DNA of 64,000 bases from Macrocystis pyrifera (Eukaryota > Sar > Phaeophyceae > Laminariales > Laminariaceae), in NCBI GenBank assembly GCA_031763025.1, contig JASSKH010000007.1, positions 6,215,930 through 6,279,929 on the forward strand. The letters run 5' to 3'. The notes below the pieces were generated by a model that was not told the DNA's origin, searched no databases, and saw only the letters and a program-made list of their open reading frames with translations. This document shows, in pieces, positions 1-10,321 of the stretch; position 1 is the stretch's first letter, and each line of letters opens with the position of its first letter. Made by a program: the position numbers and the translations under genes.

Positions 1-1132
1 ATGGTCCTTATATTTAGAGGGACAGCCCATGGTCCTTACCGATTTACTTGAGGACATAACATGGTCTTTAGTTCAGAGGGACAGAACATGGTCCTTATAT
101 TTAGAGGGACAGAACATGGTCCTCATAATTAGGGATATCACATGGTCCTTATCTTTAGAGGGACCGTCCATGGTCCTTACCGGTTTACTCGAGGACATAA
201 CATGGTCCTTAATTCAGAGGGACAGACCATGGTCCTTATATTTAGGGACATAACATGGTTCTTATATTTAGGGACATGCCATGGTCCTTACGTTAGGGAC
301 AGGACATGGTCCTTATACTTCGGGACAGACCATGGTCCTGAATACAGAGGGACAGAACATGGTCTTTACTTTAGAGGGACAGACCATGGTCCTTATGGTC
401 CTTATTCAGAGGGACATATCAGGGACATCCTTACCGATTTGCTTGAGGACATAACATGGTCTTTAGTTCAGAGGGACACATCATGGTCCTTATATTTAGG
501 GACAGAACATCGACAGAACCGTCCATAATTAGGGACATCACATGGTCCTTATCTTTAGAGGGACCGTCCATGGTCCTTACCGGTTTAGTCGAGGACATAA
601 CATGGTCCTTAATTCAGAGGGACAGACCATGGTCCTTATATTTAGGGACATAACATGGTTCTTATATTTAGGGACAGAACATGGTCCTTACGTTAGGGAC
701 AGGACATGGTCCTTATACTTCGGGACAGACCATGGTCCTTTATACAGAGGGACAGAACATGGTCCTTACTTTAGAGGGACAGACCATGGTCCTTACATTC
801 AGAGGGACATCCCATGGTCCTTACCGATTTACTTGAGGACATAACATGGTCTTTTTAGTTCAGAGGGACAGAACATGGTCCTTATATTTAGGGACATACC
901 ATGGTCCTTATATTCAGGGACAGAACATGGTCATTATATTTAGGGACAGAACATGGTCCTGATACTTAGGAACAAACCATGGTCCTTATCGGTATACTTG
1001 AGAACATAACATGGTCTTTACTTTAGAGGGACATACCATGGTCCTTATATTTAGGGACGTCATATTTAATTTAGAGGGGCACACCATGGTCCTTACCGGC
1101 ATACTTAGGGACATAGCATGGTCCTTAATCTA
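1..1132. repeat. Minisatellite array with about 400-bp higher-order period
   Basis: The array is built from 25-30 bp units of the form CATGGTCCTTATATTTAGGGACA, with variants ending in GAACATGG, TAACATGG or GACCATGG. Units at 141-330 recur almost unchanged at 541-730, an offset of exactly 400. The TTACCGATTT variant occurs at 36, 431 and 821, so a higher-order unit of about 390-400 bp is repeated at least 2.5 times. The unit contains palindromic CCATGG and near-palindromic GGACCATGGTCC. Short open frames across it are repeat translations, not genes. The array is cut by the left window edge. Confidence 0.92.
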
Positions 1133-1133
1133 G

Positions 1134-1281
1134 TGTTAAGATCAAGCATGCGGGACACTTTGTATCCCTGGACAGGTCTGCCTATTAAGTCGGAAAAGTC
1201 CTGAGCCGACGACGCCACTTGTTAAGATCAAGCATGCGGGACACTTTGTATCCCTGGACAGGCATGCCTATTAAGTCGGTA
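1134..1281. repeat. 86-bp direct duplication inside the array
   Basis: About 60 bp beginning GTTAAGATCAAGCATGCGGG at 1135 recurs at 1221 with few differences, an 86-bp offset. It is unrelated to the surrounding minisatellite unit and looks like an insertion that was then duplicated. Confidence 0.8.
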
Positions 1282-1499
1282 CTCGTTGGTACTCACGTGT
1301 GTTGTTTGCTTAGCTATAGAAGAAGAGCAGTTTTTTATTCCTTTCGTGCACGCGGAGACTGAGACCAAGCTTGTGCGTCTCTGGAAAACCCCTGGTTTTC
1401 CATCTAAGATACGCCTTCCGAGTACTACAAATACGTTCCCAGTGCCTGAACCCAGGAAATTACCGGGCTTTCAACCTCATGCAAAGCAGTATCATAACA

Positions 1500-1905
1500 C
1501 TAGAGAGACAAACCATGGTCCTTCTATGTAGGCACATAACATGGTCCATACATTTTAGGGACATATGATGGTCCTTAATTTAGAGGGGCACACCGTGGTC
1601 CCTACCGGCATACTTAGGGACGTAACATCCTTTTAGGCACATAACATGGTCGTTATATTTAGAGACAGAACATGGTCACTATATATAGGGACATAACACA
1701 ATCCTTAATTTATAGGGAAATGCCATGGTCCTTGTATTTAGGGACATGGAATGGTCCTTATATTTAGGGACATACCATGGTACTTATATTTAGGGACATA
1801 ACATGGACCTTATATTTAGGGACATAACATGGTCCTTATATTTAGGGACAGCACATTGTCCTTATATTTAGGGACATAACATGGTCTTTATATTTAGGGA
1901 CATAG
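1500..1905. repeat. Second block of the minisatellite array
   Basis: The CATGGTCCTTATATTTAGGGACATAA unit resumes after about 220 bp of unrelated sequence and continues for about 400 bp with more divergence and no clear higher-order period. Confidence 0.85.
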
Positions 1906-2228
1906 CGGTATAGAACACCCGGGGCCGACGTGTACAGGATAGAAGGCAGTTTGGATATATAGTTGAGTATCAACCACTCACTCGGTCCGACTCACATCTG
2001 ACGTATCTGGATGTATGAAACGGCATGACGTGTTTTTTTTTGCCAGGTACCACACGTGGTTGTGTATTGTTATTGTGAGTACTGTTGTTACTGCTGTTGT
2101 TAACGATTGTGTTGAAGATGTTGAATACCGGAAAACACGCCATGTATTATGCTGGTAATACATACCTGGTACCTGATATCAATTCGCAATATGTTTGTGA
2201 ATTATTAATACTGTACGGAACCGTATTA

Positions 2229-2327
2229 ATATTATAGTAAATAGGCCCAAATATTGTTAGAAAAAATAGGTAAATATATAGGTTTTTGTATGTACCGTGG
2301 GTTCTATTTACTATGGTCCCCCGTAAT
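2229..2327 (+). mobile_element. MITE family A copy, left end decayed
   Basis: The right end GGTCCCCCGTAAT and the internal AAATATTGTTAG ... GGTAAATATATAGG match the other family A copies. The left inverted repeat has lost its TTACGGGGG part. Intact copies are 105-106 bp. Confidence 0.75.
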
Positions 2328-2567
2328 ACGTTTCATACGTGCTGCTTGTTTGCGTTTGTTCGTGCCTGTATTCCTGACTCCAACCCCTCCCGTGTACCCG
2401 CTCGATCCTACTCTTCGACGTTCAGGATGTATCCCACCGCGCGAGGCTTACTTCGCAAATGAGTCAGGCACAACCGCACGCGAGTTTAGCTGCCTCACAC
2501 GTTCCAGGACAGGCTCGTTGCCCAAGAGCGGGACGTGGCAGATGGGACCGGCGGGGGGTGGGCGCGG

Positions 2568-2680
2568 ACTCATTTATTTTGCCTTAGTCATTTCACCATT
2601 GACCATGGGTCCCTTTCCTCCAGGCGGAGCACCGTTCCTGTTCCTATTAGAGACACCTCCAACATTCGGGAGAGGGGGGG
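2568..2680 (-). repeat. Fragment of the C-tract-terminated repeat
   Basis: Read on the minus strand, GGTCAATGGTGAAATGACTA matches the unit at 38565-38590. The adjoining AGCACCGTTCCTG ... GACACCTCC AACATTCGGG segment recurs at 45268-45325. G tracts follow at 2738 and 2847. Confidence 0.6.
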
Positions 2681-3180
2681 GGGTAAGTCTATTCCGGGCA
2701 TTTTTTGTCCCCTCTGATTGGCCAGGAGGGAAAATCGTGGGGGGGGGGGGGGGGGGGAGTAGGGGCTGGTGGTGATCTGTTGGTGATGTGACGGCAGTGG
2801 TTTTATATGCCGCCTGCGTGGCCGGCGAGTTGTGAAGATGGTGGCGGGGGGGGGGGGGGGGGGAGGAGGGGGGCTGCATGCGGCATGCCACGAGGAGGAT
2901 AGCAGCCGTAACGAGTGTGGCAAAAAACAGCAGTCACCACTCGTCATCTCGTGATCATGACAGGCCGAACATAATAATAGCTGACGTTGAAGCAAAACGG
3001 CACCCGATCTGCGCTCGCTGTGTGTTAGGGTCACCCTGCTCTAGATTGTGAAAAGGACACCCTATATGGAAAGCGAGTTGCAAAATTCGATGCAAATCGA
3101 CGAGCATAGTGGGAACGCTGAACCCTCCCTCTGCGCGACACACAAAAAGGCACGGACGTGGGCGGGGTGTGTGTTCTCAT

Positions 3181-3226
3181 TCATGTGATGCATGGCCGTA
3201 GTCGTGTGACCATAGACCACGTCGGG
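3181..3226 (-). repeat. Fragment of the C-tract-terminated repeat
   Basis: The minus strand reads GGTCTATGGTCACACGACTA then CGGCCATGCATCACATGA, the 3' end of the family also seen at 8040, 35540, 38470 and 44740. The usual C tail is absent at the expected end, while G-rich sequence abuts the other side. Confidence 0.65.
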
Positions 3227-3691
3227 AGGGGGGCGGGGGGGGGCGCAGAAAGGGCGAGAAGGGCGAAGTCGCCTGTGATCACTGTTTGCCGCTGGGGGTT
3301 ATAAATAAAACCTCCTACAGTCAGTAAGAGTTGAGCTGGAAAGTGAGCGTGATGGAAAAAAAAACACACACACACACTCACACGGACTGCTGCTGTACGA
3401 GCGACTCTTTTTATTGTGCTTTTTTTAGAACGCTTCCTCTATCTTTTCTTCTTCGGCGAGTTGGTGGGCTAGCTACTGTAGAGTGCGGGCACGAAATGCC
3501 TTTTCTCTCTCCCTGCTGTAGTAACGGGTGGGGTCGGTACGCGGTGCACAAACTGTCACCATAGACGGTTCCCCGGGGCGTCGCCACCGAAAAAATACAC
3601 TGCAGACTCGCGCCGCCAAAAAAAAGCTACTGCTGCTGCTAGTGGTTGGTATTAAAACATGTCGATATCTACGGATCGAGCTTTGTTTCAG

Positions 3692-3780
3692 CCCTTTCAG
3701 GACTGAGTAGTACCGTTTTGGGGACGAACTACTTACAATTTGAGTGGTTTATCCCAAAAAAAGGGACAGCAGTTCTACAG
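3692..3780 (+). mobile_element. MITE family B copy
   Basis: The copy is a near-palindrome with TTTTGGGGACGAACTACTTA in the left arm and a decayed complement in the right arm. It is related to the copies at 4828, 7055, 10435 and 51380, and carries no coding capacity. Confidence 0.7.
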
Positions 3781-4827
3781 GAAACTTTATTAATAGTACC
3801 TGCTCATGGTCATTCTTACCGGACAGTTTTTTTCTCATCATTTCCATGTTTTTCCGCGCATTTTTTTTTTTATCTTCCAGATTTTCCTGATCTTTTTTTT
3901 TTCCCAAATACATGAGAGCTAACTTTCCTGATTTTTTTGCTTTTGAAGAATTTCACAAATAGTGACAGAACGCCTCCGTATCTTGACATATTCCAATTAT
4001 TTCCAATATAGGCAAATTCTGGAAAAAAAAAGCTCTCCGATAAGAATGGACCTAATGGTAACAAGCTGTTCGCGGTTGAGGAGCTGGAAGTATTCAACCG
4101 CGGCTGCTGGCGGATGCGCATGTACAACAAGCGACCAAAGCAACTAGCTGCGTACGACTTTTTGTTTGGTGTCACCGACAGCCTACGAGCAGCGGGGGGG
4201 GGGCAGCAGCACAGCAGTACACGGAGGGGGGGCACAAGATCGTGTTGCGCCCCCGCGCCGTACGTACGACAATTACTTTCATGTTGGCGACTGGGACACC
4301 AATTATCATCACCGCCCGAAAACGCGGTTGCCGTTGCCGAAACCATCACTTTCTTAATCGTCGTCATTTTTCCCCCCAGTGTGAAGTCCCAAAGAGAGGG
4401 GTCAAGGGGGTGGAGAGTGACACCGAAAAGTCGCCAGCAGAAACAGACCTACAGCAGTATCAAGGTACACACCAGGTACCAGGTATGGGTTTACGGATGC
4501 ATACATACATACAAAGAGACGCCAATTCCTCATTGAAATAAAAAAAAAGGTGCAGCTTGATTTATTGAATGATTGAATGATTGTCGCCGCTGCTGTACTG
4601 CACCATCAAACACAGTGGCGAGTGCGCGTGGTTGGTGTTATCCCCGCGAAGTGCCTTCCTAAAAACAGACGCAGCGTGAGCGTACTTCGTCGCTGCTCTG
4701 CTTTTGCTCGGCTGTCATACCATCATGTAATGTTCGGCGTATGGAAGCGCGGCCTGTATTTATAGAAAACCTTCTAAAAAACGAAATCGTGCTAAAACTT
4801 CTTACGTGCTATCCATGCGCAAAATAA

Positions 4828-4920
4828 CCCCGTTAGGACTGCAGTCCTGTTTTGGGGACAAACTACTTAGATTATGATGAGTGGTTTGTCCTCAAAACGG
4901 GACAGCAATCCTAAAGGGGG
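4828..4920 (+). mobile_element. MITE family B copy
   Basis: The left arm GGACTGCAGTCCTGTTTTGG and the right arm CCTCAAAACGGGACAGCAAT form a long hairpin around the AAACTACTTA centre. It is among the better preserved copies. Confidence 0.8.
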
Positions 4921-6158
4921 CTACCGCCCTTGAAGCAAGAAAAATACTTGGTACGTAAAAAATCATGTCATGCAGACCAGTATATTCTAGCCCAACAGCG
5001 GTAGTAAGTAACCTTAATTGCTGTGTCACTTTAGTCAGCTAAGTAGATAGAACCCCCGATGGGACATGAAGACGAACCCACGGGGTAACAACCAGCTGAC
5101 AAGGGGAGAGAGAGAGAGAGAGAGAAAGAGACGCATGGCAGATACCAGCGCACACGCTGCAGTCGCCCGAAAAAAATTCCTTCTATGCTCTTGTCTTTTG
5201 AACACAATTATCTACTTGTATATTATCTTTTTTCGGATTCGACCGTCACCATCATAATCAATCGTCATCATGATCATGATCATCATCATCCATCAATAAT
5301 CACACCAATCAACGGTCGGCCGGGTCAGCCGCCGCCCCCTTGATGCCGCCCGCAGCAGACGCCACGAATCGCTGCGCATCCATCCTTCGTGAGGACACGA
5401 GCCGACTGTTGTTCATTCATTTTTTCATCCCATTTATTATCTTCACCCCTTTCTTTCTCTCTCTCTCTCTCTTTTTCCCCCTCCTATAATAATAGTCGCA
5501 ACTCAGATCCGGGAGACGAAAGAACTATCACGAGTACCGGACACCAAAACAAAACAGCTACCATCACACTACCTACTATGTGTGACGTGTTCGGGCTCAT
5601 ATCGACACCCCCATTGGCTCAGCGCGCAGTCCTATCCCTATGTCCGCGACGTTTTTTATCGGAGTCAGGGACAGCCACACTACTACAGTACGCGTACGAG
5701 GAGAACTAACCAAAGCTAGGCTAATTCCCGAGCAAAGCCGACGGTATGGCCCGGGCAAAAATGGACCCAAACCACCCTCCACGAGAGAGCGCAACCGCAA
5801 AACGCAAGCCCGAGCCCGATCGCACGCGGTGAAAGGGTGAGCGGGACGTCTTCGCGGAGGCTGGCTCCGCGTGTTGACGTTCTTCTCTTCCTCGTTGCGA
5901 CAGTCTCTCCCCTTAAGCTTCTGCCCAACGGCCTTCCGGTTAAAAAAGAAGAAGCGATGGTATGAGACAAAACAACAAACTCCGCTGACTGCTTCCGCCA
6001 AAGTAAGAAACGCCTCAACCCCCCCCCCCCCCTCGCTCCCTTGTGCTTGTGTGGCGACACGGCGTTCCACGAACATCAACAGACGCGACAGATTCAACAC
6101 GAGGCTCTCCTAGAAGCTGCAGACGACCCTTGTTCTCGTGCCCTTTGCCAATTGAGCG

Positions 6159-6458
6159 AAGCACCGGCGTTTGGCCAGAGCACCGTCAATTTGGTCAAAA
6201 GCACCGGAGTGTAGCCAAAACACCGGCATTTGGCCAAAGGGCCGTCGATTTGGTCGAAGCACCGGCAATCTCGGCAAATCACCGGCGTGAGGCCAAAGCG
6301 CCAGTTTATTGTCAAAGGACCGGCTTCGGCCAAAGCACCGACGTTTCGCCAAATCACCGACGGTTGGCGCAAGCACCGGCGTTCTCGACCAAACGCGTCG
6401 GCATTCGGTCAAAAGCACCGGCGTTCGGTAAAAAACAGCACCGGCATTTGGTAGTAAA
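6159..6458. repeat. Minisatellite with 19-21 bp unit
   Basis: About fifteen degenerate copies of CACCGGCGTTTGGCCAAAG follow one another, with the variants TTTGGTCAAA and TCTCGGCAAA. Unit length stays near 20 bp, so it is not codon-periodic, and open frames on both strands are by-products. Confidence 0.88.
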
Positions 6459-7054
6459 AAAAAAAAACGTCACGAACATGATCGCGCACCCACGAATAAG
6501 CTACCGGGATGGTTTCCCAAAGCTTTTCCCTCCCACGCCGCGCACCCTCGCAACCCCCCGCCTCCCCCCCTTTTTGTAACTCCTCTTGGCGAACGGACAC
6601 TTACTTATTCCGCGCTGCCGTAGAAACGTACAGTCCTGTCCATCGAGCACGTCGCCTGAACAAAAAAGCGTGCGAAGGCAAGGGAGGGGCATGCGAGTCG
6701 GAAAGGAGGAGTGCTCACGCATTACCACCAGCAAAACAACGCTCGAGGGCTCCGATGTTTTGCAGGAGCACAAAAAAGCAAGCTATTCGTTCGCGAGCAA
6801 CCGCGTGCTGAGTGGGGATATGATGTGACGCTTGTAGCAAGGTCAGGGAGCAGACGGGAGGCTCCGGGTTGGGCAGAAACGGCATCTAGGTGCAAACAAA
6901 ACTTGCCCCAATAAGTTTCGACGAAGCTCTCGATCTCACACACAGCTGAGTGAGGTGTTTAGTTGTACACCAGATACTTTCACATCATAAACATATTTTA
7001 GCTTTGAAAAAACAAGGGCGTCTTTAAAGCCGCCAAGTGTCCCTTTGTCGCCCT

Positions 7055-7150
7055 TAACCTCTTTTGGACTGCAGTCCTGTTTTGGGGACAAACTACTTGA
7101 AAATAGAGTAGTTTGTCCCCGAAACCGGACTGCACTTCTAAAAGGGTTAA
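7055..7150 (+). mobile_element. MITE family B copy with intact ends
   Basis: Ends TTAACCTCTTTTGGACTGCA and GCACTTCTAAAAGGGTTAA pair as inverted repeats about 24 bp long, and the inner arms GGGGACAAACTACTT / AGTAGTTTGTCCCC also pair. The element is 96 bp long and foldable along nearly its whole length. Confidence 0.82.
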
Positions 7151-7485
7151 AACACCCGTACCGCATCCCAAAAATCACCACCGTCCCCGCCAAGACAAGA
7201 GCAAAACACGAGAGGCAGAATACGACGCAACAATAAAAACGTCAAAAAGAGACGCAGATATTATGTACAGACGACAACATATTGATCTATAACTGCAGCA
7301 AACACTGGGAACAAGAAGCAAACAAAAAAACACCCGAAATAAGTGGCAAGGAGATTTGTTCTGTTCCCACCGAAGGACGCCAAAAACGAAAAATGAAAAA
7401 CAAAAACTGAATATGTAATGTAATGTAATGTAATGTGTGCATGCAAGTTTTTTTTTTTTTTCTCAATTCGAAGTATTTCTCTCAC

Positions 7486-9521
7486 CAGGAAGCCCGCGCT
7501 CTTTCCGAACTTGAGACCGGTAACCGAGCCGCCGTAGCCCTCGTACGTCGCCAGCTCTCCCCACGTCTTCACCGCAAACACCTGGCCAAAAAAAAGTTGA
7601 AAGAAAAAACGGTGAAAAAAGCGCCAAGGCGTTTTTTTTTTTGCCGACAGGGTGGGTGGAGACGACAAGTCAAAAGATGGGGGGAGAGGGGTGAGTGGGC
7701 GAAGTAGGTGGGTGCGATGACGGTGTTTTTTACCGAACCAGGTAGCCGTAGCCTTTAGTTGTTGACCTGTTGGAAGGAGCATCGATACATGTCCCGAGTA
7801 AATCACCGAACCGCCTACACATACAACGCAGTGGCTATTACCGCAAAAATAAGCTATAGAGGGCCGCCGAAGTGCTGTCTCTGCAGCCCACCCACCCACC
7901 CACCATACGTACGAGCAGGGTTTTAGGGAAATCCACCCAGATGCTGAGCCTTCTGGAAACGGTGAACAAGCACCAGTCAGCCGGCCTAATCAACACAACA
8001 CCCCGTCCGGCGCGTGCCATCGAAGATTGTAGGGGTGCGAGGGTCTATGGTCATACGACTACGGCCATGTATGATATCGAGTACACCCCCCCCCCCCACT
8101 TGAAAAAAACAAAGCTCCGTGCCGGCATTGGAAGGGTGCGAAGGTCTCTACGGTCATACGACTACTACTACCGCCATGCATGACATGAGTACAGCCCCCT
8201 CCTCCTCCTCCTCCCCCCCTAGAAATAAAAAAAAGGCCAAAAACTGAATCTCACCTTCGTGCAGTTCTTGCCGCCCGCCGCCAGGTACGAGCCCGAGAAG
8301 TCGAACGCCACCGAGGACGCCGCCCCCTCGCCTATGGGCAGGTTGTCGAAGTTGGTCAACTTGCGCAAGTCCCACAGCCGCGCGTACCCGTCCTCGCCCG
8401 CCGAGGCCATGTAGTACCCGTTCTCGCTGAACGCCAGAGCGTTCACGCCTCCCTCGTGCCCCTTGAAGTTTGCCACGTTGGTCTATTTTGCAATACGTGC
8501 ATAAAACAAAATGAGCGCACGGCAACGAGGGGAGGCGGGGTGCGGGGAGGGGGGCGGCGGCGGGGGTATAGAGGGAATTGGTTTGGGTTGGTTTGGGTTC
8601 GGTTATGGCTAACACAGGTTTGGTTTTTTGACGCGTAGCCAAGACAGAGGTGGTACGTAGCACTCACTATCAGGGAGAAAAAAACAAAAACTTTTCCGTC
8701 TGACGGAGCGGTCCGCCGCTACCGAATAAGGCAGTAGTTACGCCTTTTGTTTGAAGCGGTACTATTTCTTATACATCTCAATCATGGAGGTCGGGTAATG
8801 GCTGCCCCTTCATAGTTTGTCCGAAGGCGAGTCAAGCGGTTTCGGGGTGAGGCAAAATGTATTTGGCACCAGGTATTAAATAAATTAAATAGCTCTTGGG
8901 CAATAACCCTAAAAAAAAAAACCCAGAAAAATGAGGTGCTGCCCCTACCGCGTATGTATGATAAACTCTGTACATCAGTAAGAGAAACGATTGTATTCAG
9001 TATGAATGTACACATTATCCTTATATTTAGGGTCAGGGTGTACCATGTCCCTAAATATAAGCATGTAAGAGAAGGATACTCACACTCCGTCCCTAAATAT
9101 AAGAATCATTTGTTTATTAATATTGTACATCCCCAATTACAAGCATACGTATGAGGATATTCACAATTTACACCCTGTCCCCAAATATAAGGATATTTTG
9201 TACATTAATACCGAATACAAAATAGCTGTATATTTAGGGACAGACCTAAAAATATAAGGATAACTCCGTCCCTGAATAAGGATCACTCTGTCGCAAAATA
9301 TAAGGATATTTTTATGCTATTAATAGTACAAAATACAAAAGTTCCTTATATTTAGGGATATATCGGTATATCATACTATTAATAGTACATATACCTGGTA
9401 TACAATAGGGATAGTATGTCAAATTCTTCCGTTTTTTTTTTTCTTGTTTTCGGTTCGGTTCGGTTCGGTTCGGTTCGGTTTGGGTTGGGGTTGGGTCGTT
9501 TTTTTTGTTTTCGGGGGGGGG

Positions 9522-9560
<39 letters not shown>

Positions 9561-10279
9561 GGGTTGGGGTGAGAGATCTGTTCCCGCCACCTTGTCACCG
9601 TTCTTGATGGCGTACAGAACGCCAACCGATGCGATGCGCCGGTCACATCCGGTCAGCATGCACTCCCGTCAACTTTAGAACTCAACAAGACAGCAGAACA
9701 CAACGCCTCGCGGAGCAACAACACATCAGGCACCAGGTATTGAACAAACCAACAGGACACTGCTGCGTCGGAGGAGGAGATCAACAAAAACAAACCACGG
9801 CGGTCGGGTCATCCGGAGCAGGTCGGAGCCCTTTGGCTCCTCAGTGGGCCCCCCTCGCAGCTACAAGTCCACGTAACAACCGAAACTCTGGGGCAGTCCT
9901 GAGCACGCTTGACACGCAGTCAAACGTATGCATACGCACGCAGTACGTATGCGACTCACACTGCTGATATTAGATACGTGAATTGATACTGCTGCGCACG
10001 TGAGTACATGCGTACGTCCTCTCTCCGAGGGAGGGAGGGAGGGAGGGAGGGACGAGGGGCCAAGCGCACAAAAGACGTCGTGGCCTTTCCGCCTTCTTTT
10101 TTTTTTTTTTTCAAATCTACAGGTATGATGTCAACCTCCGGCGGAGTGGAAAAAATAAAGCTCAAATCCTTTTGACCGGTATTGCTGCACCGCACCGCAC
10201 CGCACTTTACAAAATGAAATGAAGACATGACTCCAATTACAAGTAATTCGTTCCAAAAACGGCAAGCGCATTCCTACTA

Positions 10280-10321
<42 letters not shown>

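Larger units (their letters stand above)
1906..7485. other. Region between the array and the last recognised PRP19 exon
   Basis: No gene was recognised here. It holds MITE copies, G-rich tracts (2738-2757 and 2847-2863), fragments of the C-tract repeat, a GA microsatellite near 5107, a CT microsatellite near 5457 and a 20-bp minisatellite. The final short PRP19 exon should lie in this region on the minus strand, since the family ends about 8-15 residues beyond the last exon found, but I could not identify it. Long frames at 5597-6100 and 2574-3034 on the minus strand are low-complexity and were not accepted. Confidence 0.5.

Noticed and set aside
1-844. Periodic frames over the first kilobase as a repeat protein
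   Set aside because: The unit length is not a multiple of three and varies, and frames differ between copies. The pattern is a DNA satellite.
1-1905. CRISPR-like array
   Set aside because: There are no unique spacers of constant length; the array is continuous minisatellite in a eukaryotic genome.
2574-3034. Proline-rich frames on the minus strand
   Set aside because: They are translations of G/C homopolymers with no conserved domain and change with tract length.
8154-8663. Long minus frame overlapping the PRP19 WD40 exon
   Set aside because: The conserved WD40 reading is in another frame (8255-8482); this one is a shadow extending into intron.
9312-9659. Frames with runs of Pro, Gly and NRTEP repeats
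   Set aside because: They are products of the CGGTT pentanucleotide and poly-G tract, not genes.
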